DNA from: Pseudomonadota bacterium | Lineage (GTDB): Bacteria > Pseudomonadota > Alphaproteobacteria > Rhizobiales > Hyphomicrobiaceae | Direction: 5' to 3' | Assembly (NCBI GenBank): GCA_023423275.1 | Contig: JAFAFW010000110.1 | Coordinates: 62,001-126,000, forward strand | DNA: 64,000 nt | In this document: positions 9,149 through 17,814 of the stretch, one piece after another | Layout: each line of letters starts with the position of its first letter | How positions within the stretch are numbered: the stretch's first letter is position 1 | Translations under genes and position numbers: made by a program | The notes under the pieces: model-generated | Databases searched by the model: none | The model's input: the letters and a program-made list of their open reading frames with translations, nothing else | What the model was told of the DNA's origin: nothing

Positions 9149-10027
9149 ATGAAGCCCACGATCCTGACCTGTGCCGTAACCGGCACGTTTCCGACACGCG
9201 AGCACAACCCGAATTTACCCGTCACACCCGCCGAGATCGCCGATCAGTGTATCGGCGCGGCCAAGGCTGGCGCTGCAGTTTGTCATATCCACGTCCGCGA
9301 CCCCGCGACCGGCAAGCCGAGCATGAAGCTCGAATACTACCGGGAAGTCGTCGAACGGTTGCGATCCAGCGGCACGGACATGATCATCAACCTGACAACC
9401 GGTCCTGGCGGGCGTTACCTGCCCAGTGATGACGATCCTGCCAAGGCTGCTCCCGGGACTCTGCTGACGACGCCTGAGATCCGTACCGAGCATATTGTCG
9501 AGCTGAAGCCCGATCTGTGCAGCCTCGATCTCAACACCATGTGGTTCGGCGGCGGCGCGGTCATCAATACACCGCGCAATATCCGCATCATGGCCGAGCG
9601 CATGTACGCCGCCGGCGTAAAACCTGAACTCGAGGTCTTCGACACCGGTGATTTCATGCTCGCCAATGACCTGTTTGCCGATGGCACGCTGAAGTCACCG
9701 GCTCTCTTCCAGATCGTGACGGGCATCAAATACGGCATGGCCGCGACGCCGCAGAACATGTGCTACGCCAAGTCTCTGCTGCCGAAGGATTGCGAATGGG
9801 CGGCGTTTGGCGCCGGCCGCATGGCGTTCCCGATGCTGGCGCAGGCGTTCATCCTCGGCGGACATTGCCGGATCGGCATGGAGGATACGGTTCACATCGC
9901 CAAGGGCCAGCCCGCACCTCACAACGCGGCCCTGGTGGAAAAGGCAGTGCGCATCATCGAAACACTCGGCGGCAAGATCGCCAGCGCCAACGAAGCACGC
10001 GAAATTCTCGGGCTGAAGAAAGCCTGA
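9149..10027 (+). CDS. Beta-keto acid cleavage enzyme (BKACE, DUF849) family protein
   Basis: A 292-residue TIM-barrel enzyme. Known members use zinc to condense a beta-keto acid with acetyl-CoA, giving acetoacetate and a new CoA ester; the first described was Kce of lysine fermentation. Seen here: CAVTGTFPT near the start, CHIHVRDPATG with the two zinc-binding His around residue 45, INLTTGPGG, and a C-terminal MEDTVHIAKGQ carrying the expected Glu. I choose the ATG at 9149 (GGAG nine bases upstream) over the ATG at 9128. The side-chain pocket decides the substrate and cannot be read here; neighbours suggest a carboxylated keto acid. Confidence 0.88.
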   Translation: MKPTILTCAVTGTFPTREHNPNLPVTPAEIADQCIGAAKAGAAVCHIHVRDPATGKPSMKLEYYREVVERLRSSGTDMIINLTTGPGGRYLPSDDDPAKAAPGTLLTTPEIRTEHIVELKPDLCSLDLNTMWFGGGAVINTPRNIRIMAERMYAAGVKPELEVFDTGDFMLANDLFADGTLKSPALFQIVTGIKYGMAATPQNMCYAKSLLPKDCEWAAFGAGRMAFPMLAQAFILGGHCRIGMEDTVHIAKGQPAPHNAALVEKAVRIIETLGGKIASANEAREILGLKKA

Positions 10028-10040
10028 CGACGGCAGCATT

Positions 10041-10080
10041 CGTCTCCCGCCGCGTCGCGAACACGACAGGCGGAGAGACG
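10041..10080. terminator. Possible bidirectional terminator hairpin between convergent genes
   Basis: CGTCTCCCGCC (10041-10051) pairs with GGCGGAGAGACG (10069-10080) with one bulge. It lies between the stop of the BKACE gene and that of the convergent cupin gene. No long T-run is present, so termination is only inferred. Confidence 0.4.
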
Positions 10081-10091
10081 ATGGCCGATTG

Positions 10092-10478
10092 TCAGCCCGC
10101 GGGTTGATCGAAGAACTTGTTTGGTCTGAGGAAAAACGACAGCACCAGTGCGCCATCCGGCGAATGCGCGACATGCCGGCTGCCAGGTGGCCGCCAGACG
10201 TAGTTGCCCGCTGTCGCCACCCCCTCGCCGTCCGCGAGGCTGCCTTCGAGCACGTAACTCTGCTCGATATCGACGTGCTCATGATCCGGCAGAACCGAAC
10301 CCGGCGCGAGCCGCGTCAGCGCGGTCAAAAGCCCGGTGTCCTTGTCCTCCATCAGCACCTTGATCTCGACGCCAGGAAATCGCGTCGGTGCCCACGGCAA
10401 TTCACCCACGGTGACATAGCGTGACGCGAGGGCCGACAGGCCCTCGTGATTTTTCGCATTCGGAGTCGTAATGGGCAT
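10092..10478 (-). CDS. Cupin domain protein, ChrR-like
   Basis: A 128-residue single-domain beta-barrel. The first cupin motif is degenerate: GSVLPDHEHVDIEQSYVLEGSLADGEG holds two His and a Glu in the expected spacing. The second is GNYVWRPPGSRHVAHSPDG with a His. I use the ATG at 10478, which has GGAGGAAACC directly upstream, rather than a longer frame. It resembles ChrR-type metal-binding cupins, here free-standing. It lies 57 bases after the fumarylacetoacetase-family gene on the same strand and is probably in its operon. The role may be isomerisation, dioxygenation or sensing; it cannot be chosen from sequence. Confidence 0.75.
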   Translation of the reverse strand: MPITTPNAKNHEGLSALASRYVTVGELPWAPTRFPGVEIKVLMEDKDTGLLTALTRLAPGSVLPDHEHVDIEQSYVLEGSLADGEGVATAGNYVWRPPGSRHVAHSPDGALVLSFFLRPNKFFDQPAG

Positions 10479-10535
10479 TTGGTTTCCTCCAGTTTGTTTT
10501 GAAACCGCCAAACGACTGGATTTCGTCCGACGATG

Positions 10536-11717
10536 TTATTTGGCAAGCAATCCGCGTCCGGCGAGGTTTCGCATCAGATCGCCAACACCGAAGGTCCACT
10601 GCGGCGCCTGATCCGACGTCGTCATGCGGTTGGTCAGGCTGCCGAGTTCCGTCGACTGGATCGTGACAATATCACCGACCTTGTGGGTAAAACCCTGTCC
10701 CTTGTCGCCGCGATCCTCGGTCGGCGCAAACATCGTGCCGAGATAAAGCACCGCGCCGTCCGGATACTGGTGCGTCTTGCCCAGCATCTCCGCCGCGAGG
10801 TCCGCCGGATCACGCGCGATTTCCGACATGCTCGACTTGCCGGACAGCTTGAATCCGTCAGGTCCTTCGACCGTCAGGTTCACATCCATGCGCCGCACCG
10901 TATCCAACGTGAATGAGCCGTCGAAGAACCGGATGAACGGTCCGATCGTGGCACTCGCGTTGTTGTCCTTCGCCTTCGACAGCAGCAGCGCGGAGCGGCC
11001 TTCGAAATCGCGCAAATTCACGTCGTTGCCCAGCGTCGCCCCGACGATCTTGCCTTTCGACGTGATCACCAGCACGACCTCCGGCTCGGGATTGTTCCAG
11101 GTCGAGCGCGGATGCAGGCCCGCGTCCATGCCATGACCGACCGCCGACATCGGCTGCGCCTTGGTGAAGATTTCCGCGTCCTCGCCGATGCCGACTTCGA
11201 GATACTGCGACCACGCGCCTTGCGCGATCAGCACTTTCTTCAGTTCCAGCGCCTGGGGTGAACCGGGCTTCAGGCTGCGCAGATCCCCACCGAGCTGCTT
11301 TTGCACCTGCGCGCGGATCGCTTCCGCCTTCTCCGGCGCACCCTTGGCCTGTTCCTCGATGACCCGCTCCAGCAGCGACCGCGCAAACGTCACGCCCGCG
11401 GCCTTGATGGCCTGGAGATCGATCGGCGCCAGCAGCCACGGCTGATTGGAATTGCGTCCTGCCTCGGGCGTGTTGGCGAGAAGGTCCGCCAGTGCCCCGA
11501 CGCGCTCCCCGCCGCCCGAACGGACGATATCGGCAGCATTGTCCATCTCGCACAGGTCACGCATGGTTGCCGCGTGCCGGGTGATGTCAAAAACGCCATC
11601 CTGACGGATCGCCACCACTGAAGGGCCCTTCGCGTTCGGACGCCAGACGCGTCCCGCGAGTGCCCCGGCCGTGCCATCGCGCGGCAGCGTTGCCTGCTCC
11701 GACATCTGGTCTTGCAT
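10536..11717 (-). CDS. Fumarylacetoacetate hydrolase (FAH) superfamily protein, 2-keto-3-deoxy-sugar-acid dehydratase-like branch
   Basis: A 393-residue protein, longer than simple FAH hydrolases (~280) because of a ~150-residue N-terminal extension. The C-terminal FAH core shows the metal site NPEPEVVLVI (E-x-E) and LGNDVNLRDFEGRSALLL with the Asp, then NNASATIGPFIRFFD, SSMSEIARDP, HQYPDG and LGTMFAPT. This arrangement resembles the FAH-fold sugar-acid dehydratases such as Caulobacter XylX rather than tyrosine-pathway FAH. The start at 11717 has GGAGGA nine bases upstream; an ATG three codons earlier abuts that sequence. A 2-keto acid substrate fits the dehydrogenase and decarboxylase nearby. 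Confidence 0.82.
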   Translation of the reverse strand: MQDQMSEQATLPRDGTAGALAGRVWRPNAKGPSVVAIRQDGVFDITRHAATMRDLCEMDNAADIVRSGGGERVGALADLLANTPEAGRNSNQPWLLAPIDLQAIKAAGVTFARSLLERVIEEQAKGAPEKAEAIRAQVQKQLGGDLRSLKPGSPQALELKKVLIAQGAWSQYLEVGIGEDAEIFTKAQPMSAVGHGMDAGLHPRSTWNNPEPEVVLVITSKGKIVGATLGNDVNLRDFEGRSALLLSKAKDNNASATIGPFIRFFDGSFTLDTVRRMDVNLTVEGPDGFKLSGKSSMSEIARDPADLAAEMLGKTHQYPDGAVLYLGTMFAPTEDRGDKGQGFTHKVGDIVTIQSTELGSLTNRMTTSDQAPQWTFGVGDLMRNLAGRGLLAK

Positions 11718-11791
11718 TTGGATCATTCCTCCGTGGTGGTCCTGCGCGAGCCGCTCGAACGGGGCTGTCGCATATCGGCCGTGGCCGGTGT

Positions 11792-11821
11792 TTGACTTTA
11801 GGATAATCTATTACGTATACA
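11792..11821 (+). promoter_or_regulatory. Sigma-70-like promoter with overlapping GTATAC palindrome
   Basis: TTGACT (11792-11797) and TATACA (11816-11821) are separated by 18 bases, close to the housekeeping consensus and pointing toward the dehydrogenase gene at 11924. The -10 element overlaps the palindrome GTATAC (11815-11820), resembling the TAC-centred sites bound by many FCD-type GntR regulators. The GntR gene is the second gene downstream, so autoregulated repression is a reasonable guess. The divergent FAH-family gene starts at 11717 and could share the control. Confidence 0.5.
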
Positions 11822-11923
11822 TTGTTGCAAGCCAGTACCGATGGAGGCACATGGTAGGTTGTCCTGCCGGAATGTGCAAAGTCGGAACCCTGGCCAAAAA
11901 ATGCACACGATGGAGTTCCAAGG

Positions 11924-13039
11924 ATGCCCTCGAACGCACTGCAGATTGCCGTTTTCGCCGGTGACGGCATCGGGCCCGAGGTCATCTCACCTTCAGTGGA
12001 AATACTCAAGCTTCTCGAAGCCCGCGTCGGTGACTTCCATCTCCAGTTCACCGACTACCCGGTCGGCGCCGGCTGCTATCTGGAAACAGGCAAGGATATT
12101 TCCGACGAGTCGTTCGAGGCTGCACGTGCTGCCGACGCCATCCTGCTCGGCGCCATCGGCCTGCCCAACGTGCGCTTCCCGGACGGCACCGAGATCCGGC
12201 CACATCTGCGGATGCGCGACGAGTTTGGACTTTATGCCGGCGTGCGGCCGGTCAAGGCGTATCCCAATATCCCACGCCGCCTGCTGGACGAACGCGCCGC
12301 CAACATCGACCTGATCGTTTTGCGCGAGTCCACGGAAGGGCTGTTCTACTCGCAGGGAAAAGGCGAAGTCAGCCATACGGAGGCCCGCGAAACGCTGCGC
12401 ATCACCCGCGCCACCAGCGAGAAGCTGTTCGATGCGGCATTCAGACTGGCGCGCCAGCGTAAAGCCCGCGGTGGCAAGGGGCGCGTCACCTGCGTCGACA
12501 AATCCAACGTGTTCCGCGCGTTTGCCTTCTTCCGCGAGATCTTCACCGAACGCGCGGCGCTCTACCCCGACATCGAAGCCACCTACGCCTATGTCGACGC
12601 CATGGCGCTCGATCTCATCCGCAAGCCGTGGGAGTACGACGTGCTGGTGATGGAGAATATGTTCGGCGACATTCTCTCCGACCTCGGCGGCGGTCTCGTC
12701 GGTGGTATGGGCATGGCCTCATGCGCCGAAATTGGCGACAACCATGCGCTGTTCCAGCCTGCGCACGGGACGGCTCCGGATATCGCCGGACAGGGCAAGG
12801 CGAATCCGCTCGCCACCTTCCTGTCGGCCGCGCTGATGCTGGACTGGCTCGGAGAGCGCCATAATAATCCGCAGCTCACGGATGCTGCGGGCATCCTGAA
12901 TACCGCGATCGAGACGGCTTTCGCCAACGGCCGCCTGCGCCCGATGGAATTCGGCGGCGATCAGGGGTCAAAAGAGGTTACACGGGAAGTCATCGCCGCC
13001 GTCGAACACATCGTCAGCTCGCGGCCGCGAAAATCCTAA
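11924..13039 (+). CDS. Isocitrate/isopropylmalate/tartrate dehydrogenase-family beta-decarboxylating dehydrogenase
   Basis: A 371-residue NAD(P)- and metal-dependent dehydrogenase that oxidises a 2-hydroxy acid carrying a beta-carboxylate and releases CO2. Seen: FAGDGIGPEV at the N-terminus, LRMRDEFGLYAGVRP around residue 95 with the substrate-binding arginines, VLRESTEGLFYSQG, VDKSNVFR, the metal aspartates in NMFGDILSDLGGG near 245-257, and HGTAPDIAGQGKANP for the cofactor. A true leuB normally sits with leuCD, absent here, so a catabolic paralogue (D-malate or tartrate type) is more likely. GGAG lies eight bases upstream of the start. The regulator gene follows after 13 bases. Confidence 0.85.
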   Translation: MPSNALQIAVFAGDGIGPEVISPSVEILKLLEARVGDFHLQFTDYPVGAGCYLETGKDISDESFEAARAADAILLGAIGLPNVRFPDGTEIRPHLRMRDEFGLYAGVRPVKAYPNIPRRLLDERAANIDLIVLRESTEGLFYSQGKGEVSHTEARETLRITRATSEKLFDAAFRLARQRKARGGKGRVTCVDKSNVFRAFAFFREIFTERAALYPDIEATYAYVDAMALDLIRKPWEYDVLVMENMFGDILSDLGGGLVGGMGMASCAEIGDNHALFQPAHGTAPDIAGQGKANPLATFLSAALMLDWLGERHNNPQLTDAAGILNTAIETAFANGRLRPMEFGGDQGSKEVTREVIAAVEHIVSSRPRKS

Positions 13040-13052
13040 CCCAGCAAACACC

Positions 13053-13775
13053 ATGCCCAGAGCCAGCCGACCGGGGTCAATCGCCGAGATAGTGGCCGAC
13101 AATCGCGAGGCGCTTGACCGCCTGCCGCAGACACAACGTGCGTACCGGGAGATCAGGCGGCGCATCCTCGACAATGATATGCCGCCGAACGCGCAATATC
13201 TCGAGCAGGAGCTGGCGGACGCATTGGGCATGAGCCGCACGCCCGTGCGCGAGGCCCTGATCCGGCTGAGTGATGAGCGGCTGGTCGAGGTCCGACCTCG
13301 CCATGGCGCGCGCGTGCTGCCGGTCTCGGTTGACGATATGCGCGAGATCTACGAGCTGATGACGGAGCTCGAGGCCCTGGCAGCCCGCATCGTCGCAGAG
13401 CGTGGCCTGACGCGCGACGAGCTTCGCAAGCTTGAGCATATCGTCAGCGATATGAACGCCGCGCTGGACCGGGAGAACCTCCTTGACTGGGCCAGACACG
13501 ACGAACTGTTTCATACGATGCTCGTTGAACTCGCAGGCAACTCGCGGATGAGCCAGGTCGTCTCGACCTTTCGTGACCAAGCCTACCGGGCGCGCATGCA
13601 GACGCTCAAACTGCGTCCCAAACCGGTGGAATCCAACCGCGATCATGCAGCACTTGTCGATGCCATTCGCAATCGCGACGCCGATCACGCGGCGCTGATT
13701 CATCGCCGGCATCGCCAGAAGGCCGCGTCCCTGCTGCTCCAGCTTCTCGCGCGCTGCGGCAGCGAAGGGCTTTAG
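13053..13775 (+). CDS. GntR-family transcriptional regulator with FCD ligand-binding domain
   Basis: A 240-residue regulator. The N-terminal winged helix-turn-helix (residues ~25-95) holds LEQELADALGMSRTPVREALIRL, the recognition helix typical of the FadR subgroup, then VRPRHGARVLPVS. The helical FCD domain (residues ~100-220) keeps the metal-binding pattern: Asp in WARHDELFHTMLVE, with His there and later in NRDHAALVDAI and DHAALIHRRH. FCD proteins sense carboxylic acids. It ends 3 bases from the convergent tgt gene. It probably controls the surrounding acid-catabolic genes; see the promoter at 11792. Confidence 0.9.
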   Translation: MPRASRPGSIAEIVADNREALDRLPQTQRAYREIRRRILDNDMPPNAQYLEQELADALGMSRTPVREALIRLSDERLVEVRPRHGARVLPVSVDDMREIYELMTELEALAARIVAERGLTRDELRKLEHIVSDMNAALDRENLLDWARHDELFHTMLVELAGNSRMSQVVSTFRDQAYRARMQTLKLRPKPVESNRDHAALVDAIRNRDADHAALIHRRHRQKAASLLLQLLARCGSEGL

Positions 13776-13778
13776 CTT

Positions 13779-14915
13779 TCAGTCCTTCGCGGTCTCCATC
13801 GCCGCCAGGCGCCCGCGGTGCTCGGTCACAAACGCCGCAAAACGTCCTTCGGCGATCGCCTTGCGCATCGCGGCCATCAGTTCCTGGTAGAACCAGACGT
13901 TGGCCCACGAGAGCAGCATCGCGCCGAGAAATTCTCCTGACTTGATCAGGTGATGCAGATAGGCGCGCGAATAGTCACGCGCGGCCGGGCACGCACTTTG
14001 CGGATCAAGAGGCCGCAAGTCCTCGGCGTGCCGTGCGTTACGCAGGTTCACGCGACCGCCCCACGTGAACGCCAGACCATGCCGCCCGGACCGTGTCGGC
14101 ATCACGCAATCAAACATATCGATGCCCCGCGCCACGGCTTCGATCAGATCGGTCGGCGTGCCGACACCCATGAGGTAGCGCGGCTTTCCCGCCGGCAGAT
14201 GCGGAACCGTGTGTTCCAGCGTCTGCAACATCATTTCCTGGCCTTCGCCGACAGCCAGTCCGCCGATCGAATATCCCGGCAAGTCCATCGCCACGAGCGC
14301 ATCGGCTGAACGCTTCCGCAAATCCGGATACACGCCGCCCTGCACAATGCCGAACAACGCCTGCCCCGGCTTGCTCATATCTGCAAACGCGATCTTGCAG
14401 CGCTCGGCCCAGCGCAGCGACAGCTCCATCGCCCGCCGCGCTTCATCTTCTCCGGCCGGGTACGATATGCACTCATCAAGTTGCATCTGAATATCGCTGC
14501 CGAGCAGGCATTGGATTTCAACCGCGCGCTCCGGCGTCAGCATGTGCCGCGATCCGTCGATGTGTGACTGGAACGCGACGCCCTCCTCGGTCAGCTTGCG
14601 CAATCCGGCGAGCGACATGATCTGAAAGCCGCCGGAGTCGGTCAGGATCGGTCCTTGCCAGCGCATAAAGCTGTGCAACCCGCCCAGCCGCGCCATGCGT
14701 TCCGCACCGGGCCGCAGCATCAAGTGATAGGTGTTGGCGAGCACGATATCCGCACCGGCTTCCTTCACCTGCTCCGGATACAGCGCCTTCACCGTCGCCA
14801 CCGTCCCGACCGGCATAAAGGCGGGCGTGCGGATCATGCCGCGCGGCGTCGTGATTTCGCCGAGACGCGCGCCGGCATCCTCGGCAATCAGCCGATACCC
14901 GAACACGTTGCTCAT
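13779..14915 (-). CDS. tgt: Queuine tRNA-ribosyltransferase (tRNA-guanine transglycosylase) with degenerate zinc site
   Basis: A 378-residue Tgt that swaps the wobble guanine of GUN anticodon tRNAs for preQ1 in queuosine synthesis. Catalytic parts are intact: Asp93 in TDSGGFQ, FGIVQGGVYPDLR, and nucleophile Asp269 in FDCVMPTRSGRHG. The zinc-binding motif is not: the usual C-x-C-x-x-C reads S307-A-C309-P-A-A312, and the distal His reads A338 in SWANV. Three of four ligands are therefore lost. I start at the second in-frame candidate (ATG 14915) instead of GTG 14924. It lies downstream of queA on the same strand, with a palindromic repeat between. Confidence 0.93.
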   Translation of the reverse strand: MSNVFGYRLIAEDAGARLGEITTPRGMIRTPAFMPVGTVATVKALYPEQVKEAGADIVLANTYHLMLRPGAERMARLGGLHSFMRWQGPILTDSGGFQIMSLAGLRKLTEEGVAFQSHIDGSRHMLTPERAVEIQCLLGSDIQMQLDECISYPAGEDEARRAMELSLRWAERCKIAFADMSKPGQALFGIVQGGVYPDLRKRSADALVAMDLPGYSIGGLAVGEGQEMMLQTLEHTVPHLPAGKPRYLMGVGTPTDLIEAVARGIDMFDCVMPTRSGRHGLAFTWGGRVNLRNARHAEDLRPLDPQSACPAARDYSRAYLHHLIKSGEFLGAMLLSWANVWFYQELMAAMRKAIAEGRFAAFVTEHRGRLAAMETAKD

Positions 14916-14934
14916 GCCGTCCACGCGCTCTTAC

Positions 14935-15048
14935 TGTCATCCCGGCCGTAGCGCGTCAGCGCGGAGAGCCGGGACCCAGAATTTGAATTCGAATGCCAGA
15001 GTATCTTGCCCTGGGTCCCGGATCGTGCTGCGCGCGTCCGGGATGACA
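14935..15048. repeat. Nested palindromic intergenic repeat (REP/BIME-like), long copy
   Basis: Outer arms TGTCATCCCGG (14935-14945) and CCGGGATGACA (15038-15048) are perfect complements. Inner arms CCGGGACCCAG (14969-14979) and CTGGGTCCCGG (15011-15021) are also perfect. The element fills most of the tgt-queA gap. The outer arm shares its sequence with the repeat at 18416, so this is a dispersed family, not a one-off terminator. Similar extragenic palindromes are common in Bradyrhizobium and relatives. Confidence 0.85.
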
Positions 15049-15066
15049 CGATTTTTGGACGTCCCG

Positions 15067-16158
15067 TCATGCCGCCATCTCCTTCGCCGGAAACAGCAGA
15101 GATGCGTCGCCGTAGGAATAAAAGCGATAGCCGCCCGCAATCGCATGCGCATAGGCGCGCTGCATCAGCGGCAGGCCGGAAAATGCCGACACCAGCATGA
15201 ACAGCGTGGAGCGCGGCAGATGGAAGTTGGTCATCAGAATATCGACCGCACGGAAGCGATAACCCGGCGTGATGAAAATCGAGGTCTCGCCTGAGAACGG
15301 CTGAATGCGTCCGGCGTCATCGGTGGCGGACTCCAGAAGGCGCAACGCTGTCGTGCCGATCGCAACGATGCGCCCGCCCTTTTCCCGCGCGACGTTCAAC
15401 GCATCAGCGGTTTCGGCCGTGATCTCACCCCACTCCGCGTGCATGCGATGTTCGCTGATATCGTCGGCTTTCACGGGCAGGAACGTTCCCGCTCCGACGT
15501 GCAGCGTCACCAGCCGCCGCTCGATGCCGCGCTCCTGCAGTTTCGCCAATAGCCGGTCCGTGAAGTGCAGCCCGGCGGTTGGCGCAGCTACTGCCCCCTC
15601 GCGTCGCGCGAACACCGTCTGATAGGCTGCGCGGTCATCATCCGTGACCGCCCGCTTCCCGGCAATGTACGGTGGCAGCGGCGTGTCTCCGAGTGCGTCG
15701 ATGGCCTCATCCAGAAACGCGCTGTGCAGCGAGAAGGCCAGCTCCACCTCGCCCGCCTCGCCTTTCTCAGCCACGGTCGCATCGAGCGTTCCGAGAAGGC
15801 ACACCCGCCCCTCATGCCCGAAGCGCACGCAATCGCCGACCTCAAGCCGCTTGGCCGGACGCGCAAACGCGCGCCAGCGGCTCTCGTCGACACGCTTGTG
15901 CAGATTGAACTGCACCTTGGCCTGCTGATCACCGCGCAGGCGCACCCCGGTCAGCGCAGCAGGAATGACGCGCGTATCGTTACCGACCAGCACGTCGCCC
16001 GCACGAAGCAGGTCAGGAAGATCGGTCACGTTGCCGTCGGTCAACTCAGGCTCGGCTCCGGGCCGAACGACCAGCATACGCGCGGTATCGCGCTCGGGCA
16101 GCGGGTGCAGCGCGATGCGGTCCTCGGGCAGATCGAAGTCGAAAAGGTCGGTGCGCAC
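15067..16158 (-). CDS. queA: S-adenosylmethionine:tRNA ribosyltransferase-isomerase
   Basis: A 363-residue QueA, which moves the ribosyl of SAM onto preQ1-modified tRNA to make epoxyqueuosine. Diagnostic blocks: FDFDLPEDRIALHP near the N-terminus, GNDTRVIPAAL around residue 55, PLPPYI and YQTVFARREGAVAAPTAGLHFT near 170-195, LHVGAGTFLPVK around 220, and the C-terminal TNFHLPRSTLFMLVSAFSG. Length matches the family (~350-365). It works with the tgt downstream and sits 36 bases after citramalate synthase on the same strand, so it is probably transcribed from upstream of that gene. Confidence 0.96.
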   Translation of the reverse strand: MRTDLFDFDLPEDRIALHPLPERDTARMLVVRPGAEPELTDGNVTDLPDLLRAGDVLVGNDTRVIPAALTGVRLRGDQQAKVQFNLHKRVDESRWRAFARPAKRLEVGDCVRFGHEGRVCLLGTLDATVAEKGEAGEVELAFSLHSAFLDEAIDALGDTPLPPYIAGKRAVTDDDRAAYQTVFARREGAVAAPTAGLHFTDRLLAKLQERGIERRLVTLHVGAGTFLPVKADDISEHRMHAEWGEITAETADALNVAREKGGRIVAIGTTALRLLESATDDAGRIQPFSGETSIFITPGYRFRAVDILMTNFHLPRSTLFMLVSAFSGLPLMQRAYAHAIAGGYRFYSYGDASLLFPAKEMAA

Positions 16159-16194
16159 GGAAAGCCGTTCCTGAGTGGTCGTGCCGGCGCCAGA

Positions 16195-17805
16195 TTATGC
16201 CAGCACCGCCCCATCCTTGAGCAGCTTGTAGTTGATGGAGTCAACCAGCGCCTCAAAACTCGCATCCACGATGTTCGGCGACACGCCGACCGTGAACCAG
16301 CGCTCACCCGACGCCTTGTCGTGGCTTTCGATGAGAACGCGCGTGACGGCCTCGGTGCCACCCGTGAGGATGCGCACCTTGTAATCCACCAGTTCGATGT
16401 TGTTGATGTGCTTCTGATAGCGGCCGAGATCCTTGCGCAGCGCCTGATCGAGAGCGTTGACCGGACCGTTGCCTTCCGCGACCGACCACAGCGGTTCCTC
16501 ATCGCCGGAGACGAACACCTTCACCGTTGCCTCGGACACGGTTACGAGGTGGCCCATGGCGTTGTGGCGCTTCTCGACCATCACCCGGAAGCTATCGACG
16601 GTGAAATACTGCGGCACTTCTCCCAGCAGCCGCCGCGCCAGCAACTCGAAGGACGCCTCCGCGCCTTCATAGGCATAGCCGACGGCCTCGCGCTCCTTCA
16701 CCTCGTCGAGCAGGCGCGCGACGCGCTGATCGTCCCGGGAGACATCAATGCCGATCCGCTCCAGCTCGGCCATGATGTTCGACTTGCCGGCCTGGTCGGA
16801 GACGAGCACACGACGGCGATTGCCAACGCTTTCCGGCTTCACGTGCTCGTAGGTCTCCGGCTCCTTCAGAATGGCGGAGGCGTGAATGCCTGCCTTCGTC
16901 GCAAACGCCGCCTCACCGACGTAAGGTGCCTGACGGTTGGGTGCGCGATTGAGGATTTCATCGAGCACGCGGCTCGCCTGCGTCAGCCGCATCAGCCGTT
17001 CGGGCGTGACGGCTGTTTCGAAATGATCGGCGAACTCTGACTTCAAAAGCAGCGTCGGAATGATCGATGTCAGGTTGGCATTGCCGCAGCGCTCACCGAG
17101 ACCGTTGAGCGCGCCCTGGATCTGCCGCGCACCAGCGCGCACTGCGGCCAACGTATTGCCCACCGCGTTTTCCGTATCATTGTGCGTATGGATGCCGACG
17201 TGGCTTCCCGGAATAACCTCGCACACCTCCCGCACAATGCGGTGGATTTCATGAGGCAGCGTTCCGCCGTTCGTGTCGCAAAGTACGACCCAGCGCGCGC
17301 CCGCGTCATAAGCCGCCTTAGCGACGGCCAGGGCGTAGGCGCGATTGCCCTTGAAGCCATCGAAGAAGTGCTCGCAGTCGATCATCGACTCCCGGCCGGC
17401 TTCGCGCACGCCCTGGACGGATTGCGTCACCCCTTCGAGATTTTCCTCGTTGGAGATGCCGAGCGCGACGCGCACGTGATAGTCCCAGCTCTTCGCGACC
17501 AGACAGACCGCATCGGCATTGGCCTGCAGGATTGCCTGAAAACCCGCATCATTGGACACGGAACGTCCCGCGCGCTTGGTCATGCCGAACGCCGTAAAGC
17601 GCGCATTCTCGAACGCCGGCCGGTCACCGAAGAACATCGTGTCGGTGGTATTGGCACCGGGATATCCGCCCTCAATGTAGTCAATCCCGAGAGTATCGAG
17701 AACATGGGCGATGCGGCGTTTGTCATCGACGGAGAAATCGACTCCGGTCGTCTGCGCACCATCGCGCAATGTCGTGTCGAAGAGGTACAGGCGTTGACGG
17801 CTCAC
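16195..17805 (-). CDS. cimA: Citramalate synthase (LeuA/CimA family)
   Basis: A 536-residue enzyme that condenses pyruvate and acetyl-CoA to (R)-citramalate, a threonine-independent route into isoleucine. FDTTLRDGAQTTGVDFS near the N-terminus is the CimA form of the DRE-TIM signature (leuA has GEQ instead of GAQ). GIHTHNDTENAVGNTLAAV carries the metal-binding His pair, LNGLGERCGNANL follows, and residues ~400-536 form the regulatory LeuA dimer domain. The GTG start overlaps no better candidate; the peptide gene just upstream ends nine bases before it. A bona fide leuA is present at 54332, supporting the CimA assignment here. Confidence 0.92.
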   Translation of the reverse strand: MSRQRLYLFDTTLRDGAQTTGVDFSVDDKRRIAHVLDTLGIDYIEGGYPGANTTDTMFFGDRPAFENARFTAFGMTKRAGRSVSNDAGFQAILQANADAVCLVAKSWDYHVRVALGISNEENLEGVTQSVQGVREAGRESMIDCEHFFDGFKGNRAYALAVAKAAYDAGARWVVLCDTNGGTLPHEIHRIVREVCEVIPGSHVGIHTHNDTENAVGNTLAAVRAGARQIQGALNGLGERCGNANLTSIIPTLLLKSEFADHFETAVTPERLMRLTQASRVLDEILNRAPNRQAPYVGEAAFATKAGIHASAILKEPETYEHVKPESVGNRRRVLVSDQAGKSNIMAELERIGIDVSRDDQRVARLLDEVKEREAVGYAYEGAEASFELLARRLLGEVPQYFTVDSFRVMVEKRHNAMGHLVTVSEATVKVFVSGDEEPLWSVAEGNGPVNALDQALRKDLGRYQKHINNIELVDYKVRILTGGTEAVTRVLIESHDKASGERWFTVGVSPNIVDASFEALVDSINYKLLKDGAVLA

Positions 17806-17814
17806 CGGGGGACC

